In this document: positions 11,665 through 22,852 of the stretch, one piece after another
Numbering within the stretch: the stretch's first letter is position 1
How the letters are laid out: each line of letters begins with the position of its first letter
Assembly: GCA_963556145.1 (NCBI GenBank)
Contig: OY744462.1
Location: 3,224,001-3,288,000, forward strand
Length of the DNA: 64,000 nt
Direction: 5' to 3'
Source of the DNA: Hygrocybe punicea
Taxonomy: Eukaryota > Basidiomycota > Agaricomycetes > Agaricales > Hygrophoraceae
Translations under genes and position numbers: made by a program
Notes under the pieces: model-generated
What the model was told of the DNA's origin: nothing
Seen by the model: only the letters and a program-made list of their open reading frames with translations
Databases searched by the model: none

Positions 11665-13172
11665 TGCAGTGTAGTTATAAGGTGATCTCTTAGCTGTTCA
11701 AATGCCACATTTTGGTGAAACACCTGTGGAAAACCATGAGACAATGTGGTCAAATGATCATTCATGCTTCTGAATACTGTGGACCACTCTGCATGATTGT
11801 CTTTCCACAGTTCCAACAGAATGACCAACAATGAGTCATATGCACAGCTGTAGTCATTTCTATCCCAGATCAGTCCAGCTGGAGAATTAATGACCTGTTG
11901 CTTGCCTGTGGATCCTTTGTTGACATGGTCTTTTGTGATCCAAGGCCTTTTAACTACTGGTTCATTGTTTGTGTCAAGTGAATGTTTTGGGGTTGAACCA
12001 ATAGCAACTGAACCTTGTGCTGGAACAAATGAAGTTGCAACTGCAGCTGCTTTCTGTTTGCCTTCGCCTTTTTCAACCAATTGCCATGGGCTATCAGGGA
12101 TGGTATGAGCCAATATTAGTGGATCAGTTGGTGACCATTTAATAGCAGTGTCAGTTTTGGCAGGAACGTAGTGAATTCCCTTCCACTGCTGAAAGTTTCG
12201 AAGCATAACAGAGCGTGTACCAGCATCAATGTGGTCAGGTAAAGCACCTTCATATCTGAGCCTGGTAATCTCATCAAGCAATTCTAGTTCTCTAAATTCT
12301 TGTCTAAGATATCCAGAACACCCTCTAGTGATCACTTTAGTGTCAAAGCCTTGAATTATTACAGTTCCAGCAGCAGAAGCACTTCTAGACAATGAAGAAT
12401 AATATGACATGTGGTTGAAGCAACTGTTTAAATGCACAACATTGAATGGACGTGTTTTTCCTTGAGCAGCATGAGCAGTCATTGCAAAGTTCAGAAGCAC
12501 CAAAACTTGTTGTCTCTCAATGGATTCCTTCAAATCACTGGGAAATACACACTGAATGGTCTTGGTGTTTTTTACAATGGGCACTACATTGTCATGCAGT
12601 CCTGGAATCTGCACCAGCTTTGGAGGTTTATCCAGTTCAACAAACAAAGTGTCAAGTACTCTTTTGCCATGACTTGCTTTCATTGACTGCCAGCCAACAA
12701 CAAATCCTTCTTGTCCTTTTGTAATGCAGAGCTCAGTGGCATCATTGTTGCGAAGCATCACAGGCATACTAAGACACAATGAGAGTTTTCCAGCAAAGTT
12801 ATCAGTGGCAGCATGTCGCACTTTCCATATCTCTCTTTGTGTATCAAAGTCTATGTCACTGGATTGATGTATAGCTTTTGATTGGGACTTGCTTCTCACA
12901 GAATCCTTGTCTTTTCCCCACTTATCAATGGAATAGAAGTTGGTCAAGTTCTGGTTGGTGTCAGAAGCATATCTTTTACATCCAAGAAGATTGATTTGAT
13001 CCTTTTGTGAGTGAATGCCACATATGATAGGAACATTTCTAAAATTCTTTGAGGCAACATTGGGCAGGTCTGGACGTTTGCCTGCAATTCTGGTTCTCAA
13101 AAATTGAATGTCCTGTGCAGTACACTTGCCATAGCGCATGTTGACAAGGGCTGTTCTGAACAATGCATCCTC
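11665..13172 (-). pseudogene. Helitron A protein, helicase C-terminal half and start of cysteine-protease-like domain
   Basis: Picks up directly after the hAT-like element (LFRTALVNMRYGKCTAQDIQ). It contains GKLSLCLSMPVMLRNNDATE and ALGF-equivalent MTAHAAQGKTRPFNVVHL, the SF1 helicase motifs V-VI region with SRSASAAGT. After a linker, a separate domain starts at LIWDRNDYSCAYDSLLVILL near 11850, with a candidate nucleophile cysteine in SCAYDS. The frame is cut by N2 at 11664. Confidence 0.8.
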
Positions 13173-14401
13173 TAGTGATGTTCCGGCCCGGCTTGGCCTA
13201 AAAGCCGCGGCTTTGGCCTGGCCTGAGGTGGCTCCGGCTTTCAAAAAGGTCAGGCCAGGCCAAAGCCACCAGTGACGGCTTGGCTTTGGCCTGAGCCGCG
13301 GCTTTTGGCTGTGGGTAGAGAACAGGTAGAGAACAAGAGGGCGAGGGGGTCCGTGAGTGAGATGATGGGGCCATGATCACCCACAACCTCACACACGTAG
13401 TCTCCATGTCAATTGACATGGGTGCTCGTCGTTCATGAGGTGTTTCTGGTGGGTAATCACCCCCTACATTGATGGACACGGCCATCCTTGTCATTGTCCT
13501 CGTCGTCCCTCCTTGCCGGATACCTCGCGAATGACGTTCACGCGTCAATTGATGCGGTTCGTGTGTGTTCGCGAGGTGGAGATGGCTTGGGGGTAATTTT
13601 TGCCGTCCTCACCTCGCGAGGGTGGCTGTCCACGTCAATTGACAGGGGCCCAGCCCTCGCGAGGTGTTCAGTAGAGGTCTTGCCTTACCTCACGAGGGTG
13701 GCCATCCATGTCAATTGACGCCTAGGCCCTCGCGAGGTATTCGGAGGCGATCCTGACGGCTGGTGCCGGTGCTGGTGCTGGTGCTGGTGCTGGTGCTGGT
13801 GCTGGTGTTGGTGCTGGCGCCGGCGCTTCCCTCGTTTCCCTCGTCATCATAACCTCGAGAGCACAAGGCGCACGTCATTTAACGCGCACCTGTGTTCGCG
13901 AGGTAATTGAGGAGAAGGATGAGTGAGTGGATTGCGAACGTTGATGAAAAAAACATGCACCCGGGCCGGAGGGCAGGCGCACCACACCTCCGGCCTTGTG
14001 AGCCCTTCCCTCCGTCGTCCTGTTTGTGGTGACAGTGGTTGCAGTCGCGTTTGTGGCCGTCGTATTGGTCATTTTCACCATTGCCGTCGCGTCACTTCCT
14101 CCATCGTTGTCATTGTTGTCCAAAAGTCATGTGATCATGTGTCCCGGCACATGAAAAGTAATAAATAAAATACTAAAATACTAAAATACTAAAATACTCA
14201 AATACAAGTAATATATAGTCCAAGCTGTACTATACATATATAGCAGTAAAAGCCGTGGCTTCGCGGCTTGGCTCCGGCTTTCCAAACCACAGGCCAGGCC
14301 AAAAGCCGCCCTAGGCCGTGACTTTGGCCCGGCTTGGCCCGGCCTATTCATGCTCAGCTTGGCCGGCTTCATGGCCTGAAGCCGGGCCGGGCACACCACT
14401 A
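13173..14401. mobile_element. hAT-like non-autonomous element with 8-bp TSD GCATCCTC
   Basis: Termini TAGTGATGTTC and (inverted) TAGTGGTGTGC, flanked by GCATCCTC at 13165-13172 and 14402-14409. Subterminal GGCC-rich repeats (AGCCGCGGCTTT, GGCCAGGCC) lie at both ends, typical of hAT transposase-binding arrays. The interior holds several CATGTCAATTGACATG-like and CCTCGCGAGG palindromes and a GCTGGT microsatellite at about 13760-13812. No transposase is encoded. It splits the helicase of Helitron A. Confidence 0.85.
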
Positions 14402-14409
14402 GCATCCTC

Positions 14410-17256
14410 AGCTGTTTGGGTCCTCTGTCTCATGTTTTCTCTGAGAATCACTGCTGTGGTCACTTGATGCCAGAGTGCTTTTCCAATGGCAGTTTCTTGA
14501 GAGTGTGTTGTCAAGGCTGATGTGATCTGAGTGCCAACTGTTCCACTGTACAATGATGCACCTCCAACTAGTGGTAACTGTGCAAAGTCTCCAGCAAATA
14601 TCATGTTGATTCCACCAAATGGGATGTCATGTATGTTCAAAGCTTTAGCCAGTCTAGCACTGATTTTGTAGAGATCATGACAAGACAACATTGAGACTTC
14701 ATCAATGAAGATATAGTCAACTCCTTCTAGTCTACCTTTGAGCTGAGCAATGCCCATTGCTTCATTTCTATTTGACATGTTTGGATTGATGCCCAGGAAG
14801 TAGTGATAAGTAGAACCATTTTGCAGAGCTGCAGATGTACCAGTAGGACCAAGAATAACAAATCTGTGAGACTCATGTGCAGTATCAAAGAAATCAACAA
14901 CTGCTTTAATGACTTGTGATTTTCCAGTGCCAGCCATTCCAGCAATATTCATTTTCAACTGGTCACTACTAGAGGAGGAAGCATGATTTACAATAATTGT
15001 AAAGGCTCTTTTTTGCTCAGTGTTCAAGCTGAATTTTCTAACTGTAGCATCAATTAGCTGTTGTCTCTGTGCATTTACAGCTCTGAAAGTTTGCATCAAG
15101 TATGATTGGTCCACAATCATCACATCATTTTCATTTTGATCAGTATATGTTTTGTGTGAAGTAGACTTTGAGTTGGCAGGAATATGTTGATTTCTCTCAT
15201 CTAGTATATCTTGTCTTTGTTCTTGAACAAGTTGTTTCCATTGAGTACCAGGTTGATTCATTTCAACTTCAAGTGGAGCTGAATTGACTGTAATTGAACC
15301 ATCTGAACATAGATCAAGCCAACCAATATTTCTGACAATGTTTTCAGTGGCATCCATTTGAGCTTTGATCAGTCTACCATGTTGGCCAAGTTCAGAATAT
15401 TTGTTAGGGCCATAATCTGCAGAATTTTTGTCCTGTTCATAATTATCATCTCCAAAGTCACCACCATTTTGAATGTTGTCATCATCCAAGTGTGAAATCA
15501 TGTCTGAAGTCATAAATTGAGGACAAGTACCATCTAACACTGCTCCTTGTCTAAGCTGAGCAGAATAGTCATCTCTAGCATCAAGGCATTCATATCTCAG
15601 ATTAAAGTTGTCCATAATTTCTAATTGTCTATCAGTGAATTCATGATCAGTGAATGCTTCATCCCATGATTCCAGTTCACTTTTCAGGTCATGACCAGAT
15701 CTCCATGGTTTGAACAGAGTGAGCATTGTGGTGCAATAATATTCTCTGTCTCCTCTATCACATCTGGGCAGTGAACCACCAACCAAGTTTGGAACAACAT
15801 GCTTCTTCTTTTTACTGGATTCTATGCAGTGTGTTTCATACAATGGGTGATCTTCTAGAAAAAGCTTGGTATCTTCTTGAACCAGCTCAGTGCTATCAGA
15901 GTCATTGTCCTCTGAATCACATTCTATGAAGGTGTCATTATCTTTGATGTTCAGATCACCAAATTCTATGCTCAAGTCATTACTGGTAGATACATTACAT
16001 CTCGAAGTTTTTTTGTGAGTTGCAGTTTGTGGCTCAGATTCCAAGACATCTAACTCATCATCACTGTTTATTTCATCATGAGCTTTTTGAATGTTTCTCT
16101 TGGCTCTTTCTGCACCCTGCACCCATTCATATAAATTTATGTCTTCATAATAAGCTGGTCTGTAAATATAGTCATGCACAGCAGATAGTCCTATGAATTT
16201 TCCCTTTTGATTGTGCAACACTACTTTTTCAGAGTCAACTTGCATGTCATCATTTGCAGCTGGATTCCAAGCTTTCTGGACTTCTCTCACATAGTTTCTC
16301 CAATAAACAGGAATGAATTTGTGACTGGTGTAATGGTCAGGGTTTCCAAGCAGATACATTGAAGCCATTGGACCACCAATTTCAAGTTTTGCAGTCAATG
16401 CATTTATGATCTGGGTGATGATTTTTCTAGCTTTGTCTTTTCTTTTCATGGATCCTCCAAGCATTTCTGAGTTTCTATCAAACACACTTCTGATGGTATC
16501 AAATATACTATAGGTTTTCAATCCAGGTTTTGTAATATAGTCAGAGATATATGCTACAATTGCTTTGATTGCAGTACCAGAAAGAAGACTTGTAACATCA
16601 GAATTGCAGCGAAGTAGAAATGTCACTAGTGGTGTAAACGTATTGATCCGAGCTTCACCCTTTTTCATATTCAATGCACCAGTTTTTGGATCTACTTGTG
16701 TTAATTCAAACAAAGGTCTGGGAAATCTAGCTTTGCATTTATCATGTTTGTTCATGCAACTGGGTCTGTGTTTTCTCTGGACTTTCTCATTGTTTGAACT
16801 ATTTCTGCCACAATTATGAACATTGGAGCGTAGGATCAAATGATCAACAGTGTTTTCAAATCTCTTCCACCATGAATTAATTTGTTTGCAATCATTGCAA
16901 TTGATGTTACTGTTCACATCATGCTTATTTGTACACATAGGTGGGGGTGCTTCAGGCAGAGTCTGAGTAGGATCCTTACAGTCTGCCTGTTTAGATTGCT
17001 GGTTTACTTTAGCTTTAACTTCATCCATTGTTCCAGTCATGAATTCACCAATGTGCACACTTTCTAGGTACTGAACGAAAGCTTGTTGGAAATCTGAATT
17101 TGAATCCATTATTCTATCTCTGATTTCCTGAGGTGACAGACATCCCTTGAGCCATGTGCATGTGCAGAGTGAGATGTCCTTGTTGCTCCACTGTGCCATA
17201 GTATGCCTTGGTGTCACCATAAAAGCCAGAATGCTTTGAACCAACTCCCAGGACAT
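14410..17256 (-). pseudogene. Helitron A protein, Rep tyrosines and PIF1-like helicase (first part)
   Basis: Continues Helitron A in a different frame. The Rep two-tyrosine motif AYISDYITK lies near 16540. A long acidic linker follows (16100-15400). The helicase then begins with LNTEQKRAF, Walker A GMAGTGKSQ near 14920, PTGTSAALQNGSTYHYFL, Walker B/DE-box IFIDEVSMLSC near 14710, and GINMIFAGDFAQLP near 14600. The frame ends LRENMRQRTQTAEDA, where the hAT-like element at 13173-14401 is inserted. All motifs are present, so the core was functional before the insertions and the single frameshift near 17140. Confidence 0.85.
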
Positions 17257-20200
17257 GTTTGATAAATAGTTCTACCATAAAGTGAAAGAATCTAGCACCA
17301 GCCACTGGGTTTTCTGCAATAAGTCTGTAGTGCTCATCATATCCTCTAAGCTCTGGTGTAAAGGTTTCTTTGGTATCAGCAAAATATAAAGACAGTGGAT
17401 GCATGTTATCTGCAGGTGAAAATGTAATGAACCAGGAAGGTGCACCCACAAAGGACATCAGAGACCAGACTTCATTTCTCATGTATTTCTTGCTTGTGAG
17501 TGATCCTTTGACATGACTTCCTACATGATCAATATCTTTGATTAATTGGAAACATAACTTCTCTTCATCTGTTTCTGGAGTGACATGTTCACCATTTTCC
17601 ATTTTTCTAGCAATGTTATTCAAAACTCCAAGATCAACATCCATTAATCTTTGTAAAATGTGTTCAAATTTTGCTTTTTCAGCTAATAAATAGCCAGCTG
17701 TGGTAGACTCTTTTATCTGCTCATGGTTGAATGCAATCAAAGGAAAGTGTGGATCTTTCTGAAACCTCTTGTCATAGTACATTAACAAGTGTCTCTTGTG
17801 TTTGATTTCTGAAATTTTGCCTTGGATCAATGAGTTACCAATTCCACCAAGGCCATAGGGAAACAACCATGGCATCATTTGAGGGAATAACTGAGGATTA
17901 TTGTAGATGGATTGTGGATCACTCTCATGTCCAATTGCCAGGATCTTTTTATTATCCATCAAATGTTTCAAGGCAATGGCTTTTATAGCTTTGATACTTT
18001 TGGTAGAGTACTCTTCACCAGTGAGACCATGAACTACAAATGGACACATGCCAGTCTCAGTTCCATCTTCCTCTTCCATGTCATTCACAGCAGTAGCTTC
18101 TGGGTTTTTGTTGACAAATGATTGTCTGTACTCTACCACAACTAGTATATCATTCTCAGGGTATTGATTCAAGTTATCTTCTGAAATTTCCAAGTCAAAA
18201 TAGTCACAGTGATTGAGTTTCAACCAGTTTAATGCAATTGCAACTTTATTTCTTCTAACAAGCAATGGTGTACGCTCAAAATCAGATTTTGTAGGCTTAC
18301 ATGGTCCAGTATAAATAAATGCTAGCACTTCATCCAACTCATCAATAGGTGGAGGCAAGATGTCATAAATCTTTGGAGTTGGATTAGCAAATGTGATGGC
18401 ATTGGCTCTCATTTTGTGCATTCCAGATGAAACTCGAACTATACATCTATTATGTCTCACTCTAGCAATTAACAGTTGCTCAGCATAAGACAAGTTGCTC
18501 AATTGTTCTGGAACTTTACCAAGCCATAAGCCATTTGCAAGTGACATAGTTGGACATTTGCCTTTGGACAATGACTTACAACACTTTTTGCAAATGTCAA
18601 GCAAGTCATCAATGATTACAGGGCCATCTGTAGATTCTATGGGATCATTTACTGAGAAGTGCTCTTTTTGTGTTATACCAGCTTGTTTCAAACAACTCAA
18701 ATTCAAGTCTGTGTAGCTTTGCAATTGAGAGACTGGAGTCAATCTTCCATAGACAGCACAACCAGATTCAATGAAATTGTTTGCAGAGGTATCACTACAA
18801 AACCCTGAAATAATAGTGTGTTGCAATTTTGCCGAAGGTGGAACTGGAGGGAATTGTATATTGTCTCTGTATGTTTGAACAGCGATCTGATTTATTTGTG
18901 CATGCTGCTCAGGGTGATTTATGGTATGTCTTCTAACTGCATTTAATGTGTGTTGCAGATGCTTGTCATGATGATCAACTTTGAACTTTGTAACAGCCGC
19001 AAGATTTTGTGTTGCATGCTTCTCTGGATGTTCTAGATGGAATTTCTGCACAGCTGCAAGGTTTTGCATAACATGCTTATCAGGATTTTCCAGATGAAAT
19101 TTCTGTACAGCTGCTAGATTTTGTTTAGCATGCTTGTCAGGGTTTTCATTATGAAATTTTTGTACAGCAGTCAGATTTTGTTTTGCATGTTTGTCAGGAT
19201 GTTGTGCTTTAAACTTATTGACTGCTCTGATGTTCAAGGTTTTCTTGTGAATTGCAATTGCTTCTTTATCAACAAATTCAATGTATTCAAAGACAGATAA
19301 AAATTCAGGGCAGTTGCAGCACACATGAGTCTGAATTGCATTTTGAATTGATGCATGATTCATTGTTGAGTGAACATGAATGCTATGACTAGCTGCAATC
19401 ACCTTCAAGTTTGCAATGGTCAACTTTGGAATCAACAGTTCAAATGGGTGATTTACAATTATGAATGACTTCTCAGATGATAATTCCAGAGAGTGTGCTT
19501 CATTTTTTGTCATGTAAGAGTAGAATTTACACTTGGCTGTATCCATACTAGCATTGTCATTGATTGAAGCAGGCATTAGTTCTTGAAGTGAGAATACATG
19601 TGCTTTGCCTCCACCAATACAGTCAATATGAGTGTTAGCACTGAAAGATATATTGTCAGACTTGAAAATGTCAAATAATTTCGAAGTTTTATTGCAAATA
19701 TAGTGAGCAGACACTTGACAAGCTAGGTAATGATATAGAACCAAGAAGAACAACAGAATGGCTCCATTGGCTAATATAGGTTGTTTTGTAACATATTTCA
19801 AGTAAGCTCTGAAGTCATGTTTTCTAAACACATTCTGTTGAAGTTTCAACTTAATATACATGCATTTATTAGCCATGCTAGTTGTACAATGATACACAGT
19901 AAGCATATCAAACATGTTTAAGATAACTCTGGCATATAGTTCAAATAGAAAAGAGGTATGAGTTAATTGAGAACTAGATAGAACAAATTCAATACTGTTG
20001 TGGACACTTGTGAATTTTTCAGGGATTTGTGATGTGAAAGAAGAGGTGGACTGGAGACCAAATTGATGAACAGAGACTAAACTTGGTAAATAAGTGGAAT
20101 TTTCATGCTTTGGCAAGTTGTCTTTGTAAAAATTCAAAGTAACTGGGCATAGAGTGAAATTTGGTATGACAGAGACAGTTGGTGTGACATGGACGGTTTG

Positions 20201-20302
20201 TATGACACTTGCAGGAGGCACAAGGCCAATCGCAGTGACAGCACATTGTGCCCAAAACATTGCAATGATAAAAATCATAAGACATTGTAACAATGATGAC
20301 AT
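17114..20302 (-). pseudogene. Helitron A protein, N-terminal and Rep (HUH) part
   Basis: Begins most plausibly at the ATG at 20300-20302; the frame is open upstream to 20452. The first 25 residues form a hydrophobic segment (LLQCLMIFIIAMFWAQC). A second hydrophobic stretch (ILANGAILLFFLVLYHYLA) lies near 19730-19790. Six 19-residue repeats follow at 18875-19216. Next comes a cysteine-containing domain shared with Helitron B (LSYAEQLLIARVRHNRCIVR), then the Helitron-like N region (FPYGLGGIGN, WFITFSPADNMHPLSLYF) and the HUH-type motif GHLTLHMH near 17150. Just after this motif a short deletion shifts the frame relative to the rest of the protein. Rep nicks and joins single-stranded DNA at the element ends. 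Confidence 0.8.
18875..19216 (-). repeat. Six tandem 57-bp repeats encoding a 19-residue unit
   Basis: The unit reads KFHLENPDKHVMQNLAAVQ with variation; six in-frame copies occur in the N-terminal part of the Helitron A protein. The pattern xxxHPDKHAxQNxxAV is conserved while flanking residues vary. Helitron B has no matching array at this place. Confidence 0.85.
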
Positions 20303-20568
20303 TTTTAACATTTTTGTGAACAGGTTTATAGTTTTTTTGAAAATCAAAGCTAGATAATAATATGGATATGTCAAATATAGCTGGAAAAGATGTATAAAAA
20401 ACATACCAATACAAATTCCAGCACATGTAGTAAAAATCGAAAAAATCCACAAAATTTTGCATTTTAGGCCTATAAATAAATATAATATGTAAACATTTGA
20501 TCATAGATGGTAATAGATTCATACCTGAGCCAGAAAAGATCCACTGCAAACCTGTAGGTTAAAAAGTG

Positions 20569-21190
20569 AGCTTATACAATCTAAAAAGGTGAAAAAATGT
20601 GAAATTTTCACATACTTTGAACGTTGACAGTGAGATTGGCTATCAAATGACAGATTATGTCAACCAATGATAATTTACACCAATAAAAGACATTACCAGT
20701 GCTCCAAGATACAAAACAGAGCCAGAAAAGAGAAAAAGCACAAAAAATTGAAGAAATTTTGACCTTTTTGTCTATAAAAGGAAATATTATGTCAGCATTG
20801 GACCCTGAATGGTGCAAGCACATCACCTGATCCAAATCGCTTTTTTTCGGAGTCTGAATATGGAAAAATGAGCTTAAACAAGCCAAAAAGATGAAAAAAT
20901 GCAAAATTTACACATACTTTGAAAATTGAAAGGGAGATGGGCTGTAAAATGATAGATTATGTTAACAAACAACAGGATATACCAATTCAAGACATTACTA
21001 GTGATCCAGGAAATAAAACAGAGCCACAGGAAATAAAAAGCACAAAAATCCGAAGAATTTTTGACGTTTATGTCTATAAAAGGAAAGCTTATGTCAGCAT
21101 CGGACCCTGAATGGTGCGTGGACATCACCTGATCCAGAAAACATTTTTTCAGAGTCTAAATATGGAAAACTGAGCTTAAACGAGCCAAAA
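20569..21190. repeat. Two-copy tandem duplication (about 300 bp) upstream of the Helitron A gene
   Basis: 20590-20890 and 20890-21190 are diverged copies (landmarks: ACATACTTTGAA, GTCTATAAAAGGAAA, GGACCCTGAATGGTGC, CATCACCTGATCCA). Each holds a plus-strand TATAAAAGG. The Helitron gene reads the other way, so this is not an obvious promoter for it. Confidence 0.7.
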
Positions 21191-21599
21191 AGGTCAAAAA
21201 ACGTAGAATTAACGCACCAAATGGGGAAGGTGGTGGTTCAGGTTCAAGAGGCAAAAGTGCAATAAGGTTCAAAGTCTGGGTTCAAATGGTGATCTGACTA
21301 ATGATTACATAATCAAGATAATGTAAAAAATTGACCAAAACCAAAATTGAAATACAAAGTGATCTAACCATATTGGGTTTGTTTATTTGTATTTGTTTGT
21401 CATATAGTCAAGTTGAAACATCACTCACAAATGTCTAGTGATAATATTTATAAAAGAGCACATTATTTGTCTTTGTTTATATCTATTTGTATTTGTTTAC
21501 TAAAGCTCAAATAATACTATATAAACTCAAACATCTGATGAAATATATGTTATTACAATATATAATTAGATTTCTTAGATGCGATGAAGTTTATGATGA

Positions 21600-22085
21600 T
21601 CAGTATGAAATTTGGCATATATTATGAAAAATTGCCTTATATAGTCAGACTGGTCACATGTGACTGTCACTATTATGATCGGCACAAAATTTGGTATATC
21701 CTATGAGAAATTACCTTATATGGTTAGAGCGGTCACATGTGACTGTCGCACCTTACCCGAAATGGTTACATTAGTCAGCAGTTCAATTTTCAGCTGATTC
21801 TGATAAGAATTTAGACCAGTACGAATATTTTGAATATAATTGGAAGGTAATGTGTCTTTTTTATGACAACCCATATTTGGATGCTTATGTAAGCTTGTCC
21901 ACACATGGCCCCAACTGTATCCGATTTTTCAGTATCAGAAATAGAATCATATCTCTTGCCCAAAAAAATTTTCTCTATAGGCAATCATAGAACATTAATT
22001 AATTAATTAATTAATTAATTACGAACCCTCACTGGTCCTGGTTTGATAAAGAACGAGTTTTTTAATAAATTAAAAGAACTTGTAA
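21600..22085 (-). repeat. Helitron A 5' terminal region shared with the N elements
   Basis: About 480 bp homologous to the first part of the N elements: terminal fold-back, TTAA repeat (21993-22019), the tract GGCAAGAGATATGATTCTA-like, and two GTCACATGTGAC palindromes near 21655 and 21733. This identifies Helitron A as a relative of the partner that mobilises the N elements. From about 21200 to 21600 I see only AT-rich sequence. Confidence 0.75.
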
Positions 22086-22257
22086 TGAGTGCTTGCCACT
22101 ATGGGTCTTCAATTAGGAATTCAGGGAGGGTGAATCCACCTGAGTTCCTTGCTGGGCAACCTACTTGTAGCGGGCCCCATGGTGGCATTGACAAAATTTT
22201 ATTGGGTAAGTCTCATTTTCATTATTAATCTTTGTATTCATGACATTGTACCAACAG

Positions 22258-22806
22258 TGTCATATCCATGCAACTCTGATGGATTTCGAAGAACTCCACT
22301 CCAGACTTTTCCGCCATTTTATCTTATCTTATCCTGTCACATATGTTATTGTTCCTTTCCCTTGTTACACTCTATTCTTCTTCATCTCCATCTCTCCAGA
22401 CTCCTATTCATCCCTTCCCTTTGTTTACTTGTCACCATACATAGCAACCTTTTATTCCTTTTATCTTTCTCCAAACTCTGGTTCCCCTTCCAGAGTACTT
22501 ATTATCTCTACGTTACTAAGGACATAACAATTAGTTTACCAAGTATATAAGTTAGAACTACAATGTCCTGTAACTCCATTCTGAAAATCAACTTGAGTAC
22601 CCCTCATCTTATTTGTCCTCACACTCAAGGCTTTGCCTTAAGCTCACTACCAGTCTCTGTCTTTAGTCCGAACCTCCAGACTAACTCTGCTTCATCTGCT
22701 TTGTGCTTACTCAGTACAACTTAAGGAAGTAGCAAAACTACTTCAAGAGTTTGCAACTCCGGTCCTCTGACAACTCCGTTCCATCTGGAGTTGTACGCCT
22801 CTAACA
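22258..22806 (+). repeat. Old Gypsy 5' LTR with TATA box
   Basis: Starts TGTCATATCC and ends CTCTAACA, 549 bp, homologous to the young LTRs. TATATAA lies at 22544-22550. The presumed transcript start region (ATTCTGAAAAT, 22578-22588) is about 34 bp downstream. Confidence 0.85.
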
Positions 22807-22808
22807 GT

Positions 22809-22819
22809 ATTTTCAGAAC
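22809..22819 (+). other. Old Gypsy self-priming PBS
   Basis: ATTTTCAGAAC pairs with the LTR segment ATTCTGAAAAT at 22578-22588 except for one A/C mismatch at a former CpG. The central position is T-A here and A-T in the young copy. Confidence 0.6.
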
Positions 22820-22852
22820 TACACTTGAGCCGTATTCTCTTTATTTTTGATC

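Larger units (their letters stand above)
9423..22085 (-). mobile_element. Helitron A, autonomous-type Helitron2/Helentron (12.7 kb with nested insertions)
   Basis: The 5' end on the minus strand is at 22085 (TTACAAGTTCTTTTAATTTA) and the 3' end at 9423 (GCCATGCGCAGCACTGGC then CCCACTAAACAAG). These are the same ends as the small N elements. Flanks are CTCA before the 5' end and TTGCTG after the 3' end, with no target duplication. Without nested N2 (1200 bp) and the hAT-like insertion (1229 bp plus TSD), the element is about 10.2 kb. It carries one long rep-helicase gene on the minus strand plus about 1.8 kb of noncoding 5' sequence. Confidence 0.85.

Noticed and set aside
20771..20779. TATAAAAGG boxes at 20771 and 21071 as promoters of the Helitron A gene
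   Set aside because: They are on the plus strand while the gene reads on the minus strand, and they lie within a tandem duplication; orientation does not fit.
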